From Streptomyces amritsarensis (GTDB taxonomy: Bacteria; Actinomycetota; Actinomycetes; Streptomycetales; Streptomycetaceae): a stretch of 64,000 nucleotides of DNA. The notes under the pieces are model-generated. The model was given only the letters and a program-made list of their open reading frames with translations. It had not been told where the DNA came from and made no database searches. Location of the stretch: NCBI RefSeq assembly GCF_001953875.1, contig NZ_MQUR01000007.1:78142-142141 (forward strand), read 5' to 3'. Below are positions 49,701 through 57,333 of this stretch, piece by piece; within the stretch, counting starts at the first letter, position 1; every line of letters starts with the position of its first letter. A program made the position numbers and the translations under genes.

Positions 49701-50543
49701 CGCGAGGCGGAGCCGCAGGAGTCGTGGGCCGACGAGGCCTGGGCCGCCGACCCGGCGGCGGGGCCGCGGTCCCGTGTGGCCGACCCCGCCGGAGGCGCCC
49801 CGCTCACGCCCGAGGAGGCGCGGGCGATCGCCTCCTGGGACCGGGACCTCGACGCCCTGGAGGGCGAGCTCCGCCGTGCCCGCGCGGCCGTCCGCGACGT
49901 GGAGCTGCCCCCCGCCCTCTCCGCCAGCCAGCTGCTCCGGCTCGCCGCCGACGAGCAGGGCTTCGTACGCGACCTCGCCCGCCCCATGCCCAAGCCCCCG
50001 CAGCCCGCGGCCCGCCAGGGCACCCGCTTCCACGCCTGGGTCGAGTCCCGCTTCGACGAGATCCCGCTCCCCTTCCTCGACGTCCTCGACCCCGTCGCCG
50101 ACCTGCCCGGCGCCGGCTCCGACCAGGAGATCGCCGACGAGGCCGACCTCGAGGCCCTCAAAGCCGCCTTCGAGCGGAGCCCGTACGCCGACCGGCCGCC
50201 CCACCGCATGGAGGCCCCGGTCCAGCTCACCCTCGCCGGCCGCGTCATCCGCGGCCGGATCGACGCCGTCTACAAGACCACCGACGACAACGGCGAAGAC
50301 GCCTACGAGATCGTCGACTGGAAGACCGGCCGGACCACCGAGGCGGATCCGCTCCAGCTCGCCGTCTACCGTCTGGCCTGGGCAGAAGCCACGAACACCC
50401 CCCTCGACCGGGTCGCCGCGGCCTTCCTGCACGTCCGCAGCGGCCGTGTGATCCGCCCGCGCAACCTCCCCGGCAGGGCCCGCCTTGAGCGGATCCTCCA
50501 AGGCGAATCGGGCCCCGGCGGCGACCACCGGGCGGACGGCTAG
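46740..50543 (+). CDS. adnB: AdnB-type helicase-nuclease subunit
   Basis: A 1267-residue partner of AdnA. The motor has Walker A GAGSGKTTVM, Walker B LLDEYQDTSVAQ, QAIYGWRGAS and VKVLTAHKSKGLEW; the RecB-type nuclease has GRIDAVYK and VDWKTGR near residue 1195. No iron-sulfur cysteines are present at the C-terminus, as expected for AdnB. Mycobacterial AdnB is about 1095 residues; the excess is a low-complexity Pro/Ala/Asp insertion (about 825-1025) with a duplicated WADEAWAADPAAGPR. Order and domain plan match mycobacterial adnA-adnB. It ends nine bases before the peptidase gene, so the three genes may be co-transcribed. Confidence 0.9.
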   Translation: MSARASVLSDPEQLKELLGIPFTPEQMACVTAPPAPQVVVAGAGSGKTTVMAARVVWLVGTGAVAPEQVLGLTFTNKAAGELAERVRTALARAGITDPDPSPADAAAAGGEPRISTYHAFAGQLLKDHGLRIGLEPSSRLLADATRFQLAAKVLRDAPGPYPSLTKSVPDLVGDLLALDAELSEHLVDPEHLRRYDTALLDVLAGTRLTNEDLRKVPEAVRGRLELLELVGRYRAAKRSRDLFDFSDQIALSAQLATTRPEVGALLREEFRVVLLDEYQDTSVAQRLLLSGLFGAGTGHAVTAVGDPCQAIYGWRGASVANLDDFPEHFPHADGTPATRLSLSENRRSGGRLLDLANGLAAPLRAMHEGVEALRPAPGAEHAGQVRCALLETHAQELDWVADSVAHLVRTGTEPREIAVLCRSAGDFAQIQAVLVDRDVPVEVVGLSGLLHLPEVADLVAVCEVLQDPGANASLVRLLIGPRWRIGARDLALLGRRARLLVGRTPAGADLDERLAAAVEGVDPAEIVSLADALETFLDGAGQAPDDLPFSAEARVRFAHLAQELRDLRRSLADPLMDVLHRVLSATGLEVELSASPHALAARRRETLSNFLDIAAGFAALDGEATLLAFLAFLRTAAQYEKGLDHALPGGENTVKVLTAHKSKGLEWDVVVVPDLCAGSFPKEKAPEAWTSYAKVLPYALRGDAPTLPADPAWTSAGLKSFKAALKHHKSVEELRLGYVTFTRPRSLLLASGHWWGPTQKRRRGPSEFLTALYDHCAAGFGEIEAWADEPEPSAENPALAGESAAEHSWPLPLDPQSLTLRRAAAALVESYLAAPPPPPSAPDDAYLWPPDCEDPGYDDEPWPADPWPDPGPADGPDDDLPHPAQPPGARAGMPTGAIPTPGGLPAAADDSTGPGVPVDDGDTDDLWGDQAAGGPGGGAVRAADPSHRPVPQPRDAWADEAWAADPAAGPRPGAGRPAPAAGPQGGAREAEPQESWADEAWAADPAAGPRSRVADPAGGAPLTPEEARAIASWDRDLDALEGELRRARAAVRDVELPPALSASQLLRLAADEQGFVRDLARPMPKPPQPAARQGTRFHAWVESRFDEIPLPFLDVLDPVADLPGAGSDQEIADEADLEALKAAFERSPYADRPPHRMEAPVQLTLAGRVIRGRIDAVYKTTDDNGEDAYEIVDWKTGRTTEADPLQLAVYRLAWAEATNTPLDRVAAAFLHVRSGRVIRPRNLPGRARLERILQGESGPGGDHRADG
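49606..49765. repeat. 45-bp direct repeats inside adnB
   Basis: Two exact 45-bp copies (49606-49650 and 49721-49765) encode WADEAWAADPAAGP. They lie in the linker insertion and are 70 bases apart. Confidence 0.88.
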
Positions 50544-50552
50544 GCTCGGGGC

Positions 50553-51977
50553 ATGAGCGACCCCCAGCCGGACAGCGTCGTCCGCACGTACATCGACACC
50601 CACCGCGCCGCGTTCCTCGACGACCTGGCCGAGTGGCTGCGCATCCCCTCCGTCTCGGCCCAGCCCGAGCACGCGGACGACGTACGCCGCAGCGCCGAGT
50701 GGCTCGCGGCGAAGCTCAAGGAGACCGGCTTCCCGGTGGCCGAGGTCTGGGAGACCGACGGCGCCCCCGCCGTTCACGCGCACTGGCCGAGCGAGGACCC
50801 GGACGCCCCGACCGTCCTCGTGTACGGCCACCACGACGTGCAGCCCGCCGCCGTCGCCGACGGCTGGCACACCGACCCCTTCGAGCCGGTCATCCGAGGC
50901 GGCCGCATGTACGCGCGCGGCGCCGCCGACGACAAGGGCCAGGTGTTCTTCCACACCCTGGGCGTCCGGGCGCACCTCGCCGCCACCGGTGCCGCCGCCC
51001 CGGCCGTGCACCTCAAGCTGATCGTCGAGGGCGAGGAGGAGTCCGGCTCCGCCCACTTCCGCCAGCTCGTCGAGACCCGCGCCGCCGAACTCGCCGCCGA
51101 CGTCGTGATCGTCTCCGACACCGGCATGTGGTCCGAGACCACCCCGACCGTCTGCACCGGCATGCGGGGCGTCGCCGACTGCGAGATCGACTTCCACGGC
51201 CCCGACCAGGACATCCACTCCGGCGCCTTCGGCGGCGCCGTGCCCAACCCGGCGACCGCCGCCGCCCGCCTGGTCGCCGCCCTGCACGACGCCGACGGGC
51301 GGGTCACCGTCCCCGGCTTCTACGACGGCATCGCCGAGCTCACCGACGCCGAGCGCGCCCTCATCGCCGAGCTGCCCTTCGACGAGTCCGAGTGGCTGCG
51401 TACGGCCAAGTCCCACGCGGCCGCCGGCGAGGCCGGGTACTCCACCCTGGAGCGCGTCTGGGCCCGCCCGACGGCCGAGGTCAACGGCATCGGCGGCGGC
51501 TACCAGGGCCCCGGAGGGAAGACCATCGTGCCCTCCTCCGCCCACGTGAAGCTGTCGTTCCGCCTGGTGTCCGGGCAGGACCCGTACGAGGTCGAGGCGG
51601 CCGTCAGGGAGTGGGTCGCGGCCCGGGTCCCGGACGGCATCCGCCATTCGATCACCTTCGGTGCACCGACCCGCCCGTGCCTGACGCCGCTGGACCACCC
51701 GGCCCTGCAGTCCGTCGTCCGGTCCATGGGCCGCGCCTTCGGCCAGAAGATCCGCTTCACGCGCGAGGGCGGCTCCGGACCCGCGGCCGACCTCCAGGAC
51801 GTCCTCGGCGCGCCCGTGCTCTTCCTGGGCATCTCGGTGCCCTCCGACGGCTGGCACGCGCCGAACGAGAAGGTCGAGCTCGACCTGCTCCTCAAGGGCG
51901 TCGAGACGGCCGCGTACCTCTGGGGGGACCTGGCCGACGCCCTCCGCGGCCACCGCACGCCCCGCACACCCGCCTGA
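50553..51977 (+). CDS. M20 family dipeptidase
   Basis: A 474-residue zinc peptidase of the M20/M25/M40 family. Metal ligands and catalytic residues are visible: GHHDVQP (His and following Asp), GAADDKGQ (bridging Asp), EGEEESGS (catalytic Glu and ligand Glu), VIVSDTGMW (Asp) and late SDGWHAPNE (His). The internal dimerisation domain spans about residues 200-380. It is cytoplasmic and releases amino acids from short peptides. It follows adnB by nine bases, in the place where mycobacteria have other genes, so the functional link to repair may be incidental. Confidence 0.92.
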   Translation: MSDPQPDSVVRTYIDTHRAAFLDDLAEWLRIPSVSAQPEHADDVRRSAEWLAAKLKETGFPVAEVWETDGAPAVHAHWPSEDPDAPTVLVYGHHDVQPAAVADGWHTDPFEPVIRGGRMYARGAADDKGQVFFHTLGVRAHLAATGAAAPAVHLKLIVEGEEESGSAHFRQLVETRAAELAADVVIVSDTGMWSETTPTVCTGMRGVADCEIDFHGPDQDIHSGAFGGAVPNPATAAARLVAALHDADGRVTVPGFYDGIAELTDAERALIAELPFDESEWLRTAKSHAAAGEAGYSTLERVWARPTAEVNGIGGGYQGPGGKTIVPSSAHVKLSFRLVSGQDPYEVEAAVREWVAARVPDGIRHSITFGAPTRPCLTPLDHPALQSVVRSMGRAFGQKIRFTREGGSGPAADLQDVLGAPVLFLGISVPSDGWHAPNEKVELDLLLKGVETAAYLWGDLADALRGHRTPRTPA

Positions 51978-52040
51978 CCGGCGCACACACCTGTCGTACC
52001 GAGCCTGCCTGTCCCACCACCGGGGGAGTTGGAAGTACCA

Positions 52041-52970
52041 GTGAGCACCCATACCGAGCGACCTCTCTCGCTCACCGCGCCGAGCGGGATCGACCGTGCC
52101 GCGCACCACCGCCTCGACGAGGCCTGGCTCGCCGCCGCCTGGAGCCACCCGACGACCCGCGTCTTCGTCGTCTCCGGCGGGCAGGTGCTGATCGACGACA
52201 CCCCCGACGGCGGCACCGGCATCGTGATGACCCCGGCCTTCGAGGCCCCGGTGACCGAGACCCACCGCTACTTCCTGGGCACCGACGAGGACGGCGTACG
52301 GTACTTCGCGCTGCAGAAGGACGCCCTGCCCGGCCGCATGGACCAGTCGGCCCGCCCGGCCGGCCTGCGCGAGGCCGGACTCCTGCTGAACGACCGCGAC
52401 GCCGCTCTGATGGTCAACGCGGTGGCCCTGGAGAACTGGCAGCGGATGCACCGCTTCTGCTCCCGCTGCGGAGAGCGCACCGTGGTCGCGGCCGCCGGGC
52501 ACATCCGGCGCTGTCCGGGCTGCGGCGCCGAGCACTACCCGCGCACCGACCCGGCCGTGATCATGCTGGTCACCGACGAGCACGACCGCGCGCTGCTGGG
52601 CCGCCAGGTGCACTGGCCGGAAGGCCGCTTCTCGACCCTCGCCGGGTTCGTGGAGCCGGGCGAGTCGATCGAGCAGTCCGTCGTCCGCGAGGTGTGGGAG
52701 GAGGCCGGCGTCAGGGTCGGCCGGGTCGAGTACGTGGCCAGCCAGCCGTGGCCGTTCCCGTACAGCCTGATGCTGGGCTTCAACGCCCGCGCCACCAGCT
52801 CCGAGATCACCGTGGACGGCGAGGAGATCCAGGAGGCCCGCTGGTTCTCCCGCGACGAGCTGCGCGCGGCGTTCGAGTCGGGCGAGGTGCTGCCCCCGTC
52901 CGGTATTTCCATCGCGGCCCGGCTGGTCGAGCTCTGGTACGGCGAGCCGCTGCCGAAGGCCGCGGCGTAA
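52041..52970 (+). CDS. nudC: NAD(+) diphosphatase NudC
   Basis: A 309-residue Nudix hydrolase. It has the NudC zinc ribbon (CSRCGERT ... CPGCGAEHYPRTDP), the Nudix box GFVEPGESIEQSVVREVWEE and the NudC-specific SQPWPFPYSLM. NudC cleaves NADH and also removes NAD caps from RNA. The GTG at 52041 (MSTHTERPLS) was preferred to the TTG at 52029. Located between adnB and uvrD2 as in mycobacteria (Rv3199c). A 12-bp stem terminator follows. Confidence 0.94.
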   Translation: MSTHTERPLSLTAPSGIDRAAHHRLDEAWLAAAWSHPTTRVFVVSGGQVLIDDTPDGGTGIVMTPAFEAPVTETHRYFLGTDEDGVRYFALQKDALPGRMDQSARPAGLREAGLLLNDRDAALMVNAVALENWQRMHRFCSRCGERTVVAAAGHIRRCPGCGAEHYPRTDPAVIMLVTDEHDRALLGRQVHWPEGRFSTLAGFVEPGESIEQSVVREVWEEAGVRVGRVEYVASQPWPFPYSLMLGFNARATSSEITVDGEEIQEARWFSRDELRAAFESGEVLPPSGISIAARLVELWYGEPLPKAAA

Positions 52971-52989
52971 CCTTCGTCACCCCGGTGAC

Positions 52990-53028
52990 GCGGATGGCCC
53001 CCGCCCGACCGGGGCAGGGGCCATCCGC
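52990..53028. terminator. Bidirectional terminator hairpin
   Basis: A 12-bp perfect stem (gcggatggcccc / ggggccatccgc) around a 15-base loop, between nudC and the convergent mycoredoxin gene. Confidence 0.8.
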
Positions 53029-53045
53029 GGACGCGGGAGCCGCGC

Positions 53046-53306
53046 TCAGACGGCGAGGGCCTGCTTGACCTGGGCCAGGCTCGGGTTCGTCATGACGGAC
53101 TCGTTGCCGGCGGCGGACGTCACGAGCACGGTGGGGACCGTCTGGTTCCCGCCGTTGGCCTTCTCGACGAACGCCGCGGACTCCGGGTCGAGCTCGATGT
53201 TGATCTCGTTGTACGCGATGCCTTCCCGGTCCAGCTGGGTCTTCAGCCGACGGCAGTAGCCGCACCAGGTCGTGCTGTACATCGTGACGGTGCCCGTGTC
53301 CTGCAT
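53046..53306 (-). CDS. Mycoredoxin (glutaredoxin-family protein)
   Basis: An 86-residue thioredoxin-fold protein with the active site WCGYC near residue 16, the cis-Pro loop TVPTVLV and no extra domain. It matches mycoredoxin-1, which reduces mycothiol mixed disulfides on proteins and transfers electrons from mycothiol. The ATG has aaggagagcgcagc upstream. Divergent from uvrD2, the same pair as Rv3198A/Rv3198c in mycobacteria, although the orientation differs. Confidence 0.92.
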   Translation of the reverse strand: MQDTGTVTMYSTTWCGYCRRLKTQLDREGIAYNEINIELDPESAAFVEKANGGNQTVPTVLVTSAAGNESVMTNPSLAQVKQALAV

Positions 53307-53477
53307 GCTGCGCTCTCCTTCGTGAAGGCTCGGTGGTCCGCATGCTCGAACGTACGCGACCGCGCGGCCATTCCCGTACGGGCACATCCCCACCGCCGGT
53401 GTGACCGATACGACGAATCCGTACCGCCTGTGGACACCATTTCCCGCCCGGCTCACGCGACCTGGCAGCATGGCGGA

Positions 53478-55643
53478 GTGACAGCAGCAACGCACTCCTC
53501 CCCCTTCCCCGCCGACGCGGACTCGGCCGACGCGGTGCTCCTGGGCCTCGACCCGGAGCAGCGCGAGGTCGCGACGACCCTGCGCGGACCGGTGTGCGTG
53601 CTGGCCGGCGCCGGTACGGGCAAGACCCGGGCGATCACCCACCGCATCGCCTACGGCGTCCGGTCCGGGCAGCTCATGCCGGCCAGCGTGCTCGCCGTCA
53701 CCTTCACCAACCGGGCCGCCGGAGAGATGCGCGGCCGGCTGCGCACGCTCGGCGCGGGCGGGGTCCAGGCCCGGACCTTCCACTCCGCCGCCCTGCGCCA
53801 GCTCCAGTACTTCTGGCCGAAAGCCATCGGCGGGGACGTGCCCCGACTGCTGGAGCGCAAGATCCAGTTGGTCGCCGAGGCCGGCGCCCGCTGCCGGATC
53901 CGCCTCGACCGCGGCGAGCTGCGCGACGTGACCGGCGAGATCGAGTGGGCGAAGGTCACCCAGACGGTGCCCGCCGACTACCCGGCGGCCGCCCTCAAGG
54001 CCGGCCGCGAGGCACCCCGGGACATGGCCGAGATCGCCCAGATCTACGGGACGTACGAACAGCTCAAGCGCGACCGCGCAATGATCGACTTCGAGGATGT
54101 GCTGCTCCTCACGGTCGGCATCCTGCAGGACCGCCACGACATCGCCGAGCAGATCCGCGGCCAGTACCAGCACTTCGTCGTCGACGAGTACCAGGACGTC
54201 AGCCCGCTCCAGCAGCGGCTGCTCGACCTGTGGCTCGGCGACCGCGACAGCCTCTGCGTCGTCGGCGACGCCAGCCAGACCATCTACTCCTTCACCGGCG
54301 CCACCCCCGACCACCTGCTGAACTTCCGCACGCGCTACCCGCAGGCCACCGTGGTCAAGCTGGTCCGCGACTACCGCTCCACCCCGCAGGTGGTCCACCT
54401 CGCCAACGGGCTCCTGAAGCAGGCCGGCGGGCGGGCCGCCGAGCACCGCCTCGAACTCGTCTCCCAGCGCGAGAGCGGCCCCGACCCGGTCTACGCCGAG
54501 TACGCCGACGAGCCCGCCGAGGCCGAGGGCGTCGCCCGCCGGATCCGCGACCTGATCGCCGCGGGCGTGCCGGCGGGGGAGATCGCCGTGCTCTTCCGCA
54601 TCAACGCCCAGTCCGAGGTCTACGAGCAGGCCCTCGCCGACGCCGGGGTGCCCTACCAGCTGCGCGGGGCCGAGCGGTTCTTCGAGCGCCAGGAGGTCCA
54701 GAAGGCCGTCCTCGCGCTGCGCGGAGCGGCCCGTTCCGGCGGGAACGACCCGCTGCTCGAGGACCTCGTCGACCTGCCCTCCCAGGTCAGGGCGGTGCTC
54801 AGCTCCACCGGCTGGACCACCGAGCCGCCCGCCGGATCCGGCGCCGTGCGCGACCAGTGGGAATCGGTCGCCGCGCTGCTCCGGCTCGCCGAGGACTTCG
54901 CCCGCACCCGGCCCGGCGCCACCCTGGCCCACCTCACGGTCGAGCTGGACGAGCGCAGGGCCGCCCAGCACGCCCCGACCGTCCAGGGCGTCACCCTGGC
55001 CTCGCTGCACGCGGCGAAGGGCCTGGAGTGGGACGCCGTGTTCCTCGTCGGCCTCACCGACGGCATGCTCCCGATCACCTACGCCAAGACCGACGAGCAG
55101 GTCGAGGAGGAGCGGCGGCTGCTCTACGTCGGCGTGACCCGGGCCCGCCTGCACCTGACCCTCTCCTGGGCGCTCTCCCGCACGCCGGGGGGCAGGGCCT
55201 CCCGGCGTCCCAGCCGCTTCCTGAACGGCCTGCGGCCGGGCTCCGCGGCCGCGGCGGGCCGAGCGGGCTCCGCGGGCGAGGCAGGGGCCCCCAGGCGCGG
55301 CCGCCGCGGTCCGGCGCGGTGCCGGGTCTGCGGCAGGACGCTCACGGAGGCGGGCGAGCTGAAGCTCATGCGCTGCGAGGACTGCCCGTCCGACATGGAC
55401 GAGGGCCTCTACGAGCGGCTGCGGGACTGGCGCGCCGCCCGGTCGAAGGAGCAGGGCCTGCCCGCCTACTGCGTCTTCACGGACAAGACGCTGATGGCCA
55501 TCGCGGAGGCCGCGCCCTCCGAGGCCGGGGAGCTTGCGATGATCTCCGGGGTGGGTGGCCGCAAGCTTGACCGGTACGGAGCCGATGTCCTGGCCATCTG
55601 CACAGGTCAGGAGCCTGGGGGCAAGGATCCTGACGACGCGTAG
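53478..55643 (+). CDS. uvrD2: ATP-dependent DNA helicase UvrD2
   Basis: A 721-residue superfamily 1 helicase of the actinobacterial UvrD2 type. Motor motifs: GAGTGKTRAI, VVDEYQDVSP, QTIYSFTGA, VTLASLHAAKGLEWD and VGVTRARLHL. After the motor come a tetracysteine module (CRVCGRT ... CEDC) and a C-terminal HRDC domain (YCVFTDKTLMAIAEAAP onward), the combination specific to UvrD2. It unwinds DNA in repair. The GTG at 53478 has only a very close ggag; the start is the least certain part. The next element downstream is the wblC promoter, beginning 12 bases after the stop. Confidence 0.92.
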   Translation: MTAATHSSPFPADADSADAVLLGLDPEQREVATTLRGPVCVLAGAGTGKTRAITHRIAYGVRSGQLMPASVLAVTFTNRAAGEMRGRLRTLGAGGVQARTFHSAALRQLQYFWPKAIGGDVPRLLERKIQLVAEAGARCRIRLDRGELRDVTGEIEWAKVTQTVPADYPAAALKAGREAPRDMAEIAQIYGTYEQLKRDRAMIDFEDVLLLTVGILQDRHDIAEQIRGQYQHFVVDEYQDVSPLQQRLLDLWLGDRDSLCVVGDASQTIYSFTGATPDHLLNFRTRYPQATVVKLVRDYRSTPQVVHLANGLLKQAGGRAAEHRLELVSQRESGPDPVYAEYADEPAEAEGVARRIRDLIAAGVPAGEIAVLFRINAQSEVYEQALADAGVPYQLRGAERFFERQEVQKAVLALRGAARSGGNDPLLEDLVDLPSQVRAVLSSTGWTTEPPAGSGAVRDQWESVAALLRLAEDFARTRPGATLAHLTVELDERRAAQHAPTVQGVTLASLHAAKGLEWDAVFLVGLTDGMLPITYAKTDEQVEEERRLLYVGVTRARLHLTLSWALSRTPGGRASRRPSRFLNGLRPGSAAAAGRAGSAGEAGAPRRGRRGPARCRVCGRTLTEAGELKLMRCEDCPSDMDEGLYERLRDWRAARSKEQGLPAYCVFTDKTLMAIAEAAPSEAGELAMISGVGGRKLDRYGADVLAICTGQEPGGKDPDDA

Positions 55644-55654
55644 AAACTCGTCGG

Positions 55655-55693
55655 AAAAATAGTTTGCACATGCCCAGCGAAGACCCATAGGTT
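55655..55693 (+). promoter_or_regulatory. wblC promoter with AT-rich WblC site
   Basis: AAAAATA (55655-55661) immediately precedes the -35 box TTGCAC (55664-55669); an 18-base spacer leads to TAGGTT (55688-55693). WhiB7/WblC proteins bind an AT-rich block next to the -35 box through their AT hook and activate their own gene. In such GC-rich DNA the A-run stands out. Transcription should start near 55700. Confidence 0.7.
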
Positions 55694-55810
55694 CTTAGCA
55701 ACGGAAACGGTGGCTTCTCCGAAGCCCTGGATCCGTGCTGTACTTATCCGAATACGCATGGGACAGGCCCTCGGGCCGGGTCCCCGAGACGCCGAGAGGA
55801 GGCGAGACCA

Positions 55811-56134
55811 GTGACCAGCTTCATGACCTTCACCAAAATGACCGATCGCTCGGTCGATGCCTCCTGCCTGCTCGGTTCCGTCTCCGCTCTGGGTACCGGT
55901 GCGTCCGCGATTTCCGCCGGCCGCCCCGCCCTCCTCGCGACCCTTGCGGTCAGCGAGCGCAATGAGCGACCGACCCAGGCACCGGTGGCAGTACTGGCAG
56001 CAGAAGCACAGGCGCACGGCGCCTATGGATTTGCCGCCGCGGCCGGTGCCGGATCCCTGACGAAGAAGACGAAGCAGCAGCACCACCTGATGTGGGCCTT
56101 CCGTGGGCTCGAACCCTGGAGTGATCCAGCCTGA
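55811..56134 (+). CDS. wblC leader ORF (uORF)
   Basis: A 107-codon ORF in the wblC leader, starting GTG with a near-perfect AGGAGG eight bases upstream and beginning MTSFMTFTKMTD. It is Ala-rich with several KK/TK and late QQHHLMWAFRGLEPWSDPA residues. WhiB7-type genes are preceded by a translated upstream ORF that lets slowed ribosomes prevent early termination. The stop (56132-56134) falls inside a hairpin, 25 bases before the terminator. A shorter start (ATG 55823) is possible. The peptide itself is probably not functional. Confidence 0.6.
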   Translation: MTSFMTFTKMTDRSVDASCLLGSVSALGTGASAISAGRPALLATLAVSERNERPTQAPVAVLAAEAQAHGAYGFAAAAGAGSLTKKTKQQHHLMWAFRGLEPWSDPA

Positions 56135-56148
56135 TCGCATGATCAGGC
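56129..56148 (+). promoter_or_regulatory. Hairpin spanning the uORF stop codon
   Basis: An 8-bp stem gcctgatc/gatcaggc with loop gcat. The uORF TGA lies in the left arm, so a terminating ribosome would open it. An overlapping ctgga/tccag hairpin (56116-56129) cannot form at the same time. Confidence 0.55.
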
Positions 56149-56158
56149 CGGCGCCTTC

Positions 56159-56200
56159 AGGGCCGCGGAACCCCACCCGGGATCCGCGGCCCTTCTGTTT
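56159..56200 (+). terminator. Attenuator terminator in wblC leader
   Basis: An 11-bp perfect stem (agggccgcgga / tccgcggccct) followed by tctgttt. It lies between the uORF and wblC, so it must be overcome for wblC expression. Its left arm could instead pair with ccgcggcc inside the uORF (56037-56044). Confidence 0.75.
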
Positions 56201-56317
56201 GTCCCCGACCGGGAGACACGACAGAGAAGGGGCCTCGGGACTGGCAGAACCAGGTACCAGCCGCACCCGGCCGACCGGCCGGAACGACTAGCCGAACAAG
56301 ACGAGGAAGAAAACACC

Positions 56318-56689
56318 GTGCAACTCGAAGCGCACGCCCCGTCCGTACCGCAGACCCAGACGATCTCCCCGCCCGCAGTCCCGGAGGACCACACCTTGAC
56401 CCCGCTCACCGCGCTGACCGCGCTCGACGACGCCATCGAGAACCTCGGCGTCCCGGTTCCCTGCCGCACCTTCGACCCCGAGGTCTTCTTCGCCGAGTCC
56501 CCGGCCGACGTCGAGTACGCCAAGTCCCTGTGCCGCACCTGCCCGCTGGTCGAGGCCTGCCTCGCCGGAGCGGTCGAGCGCCGCGAGCCCTGGGGTGTCT
56601 GGGGTGGCGAGCTCTTCGTCCAGGGTGTCGTCGTAGCCCGGAAGCGCCCCCGTGGCCGTCCGCGCAAGAACCCGGTTGTCTCGGCATGA
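56318..56689 (+). CDS. wblC: WhiB-family regulator WblC (WhiB7)
   Basis: A 123-residue WhiB-like protein. Four cysteines (Cys49 in VPCRTFDP, then C-x2-C-x5-C in LCRTCPLVEAC) bind a 4Fe-4S cluster; GVWGGELF is the WhiB turn; RPRGRPRKN is a C-terminal AT hook that defines the WhiB7/WblC type. It binds sigma region 4 and activates genes for intrinsic resistance to ribosome-targeting antibiotics. GTG start after gaggaagaaaacacc. Preceded by a 670-base leader containing an upstream ORF and attenuator, and lying next to uvrD2 as in mycobacteria. Confidence 0.95.
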   Translation: MQLEAHAPSVPQTQTISPPAVPEDHTLTPLTALTALDDAIENLGVPVPCRTFDPEVFFAESPADVEYAKSLCRTCPLVEACLAGAVERREPWGVWGGELFVQGVVVARKRPRGRPRKNPVVSA

Positions 56690-57015
56690 CCGCCACCGGA
56701 ACCATCGACCGCCCCCTGACGCACGACCCCCTGAAGCAGGCCCTCATGACCGCCCACACCACGAGCGAGCAGCCCCACGGCGCCGCCCACGCAGACTTCA
56801 TCACCGCCGGCGCGATCACCTCGCGTCAGAACAGGACCCGCGAAATGCAACTCATCCCAGAAGCCCTGGCTCGCGCCCATATGGACGACCGCATGCGCGA
56901 GGCGGACGCAGAGCGTCACGCCCTCCGCCTGGTCGCCGCGCGCCGCATGCAGCGGCGGGCCGAGCGCGTCTCCATGCGCGCCCGGCGCGCACTGGCCATG
57001 GCCGTCATGCACTAA
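56686..57015 (+). CDS. Conserved protein co-translated with wblC
   Basis: A 109-residue protein whose ATG overlaps the wblC stop (ATGA). It is hydrophilic, with a very Arg/Ala/Met-rich amphipathic C-terminal half (ARAHMDDRMREADAERHALR, RRMQRRAERVSMRARRALAM), probably a basic helix. No known domain. The tight coupling suggests it is made with WblC under antibiotic stress. I recall a similar gene after wblC in other Streptomyces. A strong GAAG-loop terminator ends the transcript. Confidence 0.75.
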   Translation: MTATGTIDRPLTHDPLKQALMTAHTTSEQPHGAAHADFITAGAITSRQNRTREMQLIPEALARAHMDDRMREADAERHALRLVAARRMQRRAERVSMRARRALAMAVMH

Positions 57016-57033
57016 GAGCTGAAGAGCAGCAGC

Positions 57034-57069
57034 CCGGGGGGACCGGTCCGAAGGGACCGGTCCCCCCGG
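57034..57069 (+). terminator. Terminator of the wblC operon
   Basis: A 16-bp perfect stem (ccggggggaccggtcc / ggaccggtccccccgg) with tetraloop gaag, 19 bases after the stop of the 56686 gene. Confidence 0.88.
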
Positions 57070-57114
57070 TGCGTTGCGCGGCCCCGGCCACCCCGGCGGA
57101 GGTATCGTCCGGAG

Positions 57115-57321
57115 GTGGACCAGCCGACTCCCCAGCCCGACCCGCCGGGATCCCAGGCCCAGCCCGTCGTCTGCGCGCGCTGCGGCAAGGAGTCCCCCGG
57201 CGGGGCCCCGCCCACCTGGACCTGTTCGGTGGAGAACGGGACCAGAGAGTACTTCTGCGTCGAATGCGCCCGAGCCAACCTCAGAGCGATCGAGGGCAGG
57301 CTCGACTCCTCCTGGTGGTGA
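57115..57321 (+). CDS. Small zinc-ribbon-like hypothetical protein
   Basis: A 68-residue protein (GTG start) with two Cys pairs, VCARCGKES and FCVECARAN, plus a lone Cys in WTCSVENG: a small zinc-ribbon arrangement. Pro-rich N-terminus, ending RLDSSWW. No named family. The start follows ggaggtatcgtccggag. It converges on the AarF gene with 12 bases between them. Confidence 0.7.
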   Translation: MDQPTPQPDPPGSQAQPVVCARCGKESPGGAPPTWTCSVENGTREYFCVECARANLRAIEGRLDSSWW

Positions 57322-57333
57322 CGGCCCGAGCCG

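Noticed and set aside
45432..52613. A 2393-codon open frame on the minus strand through adnA, adnB and the peptidase gene
   Set aside because: It is the antisense shadow of well-supported helicase, peptidase and Nudix genes. High GC in the third codon position keeps this frame open, and the translation is low-complexity Val/Gly/Arg/Glu with no domain.
55735..55965. Another ORF in the wblC leader in a different frame
   Set aside because: Its start has no ribosome site, whereas the overlapping 55811 frame has AGGAGG at the right distance.
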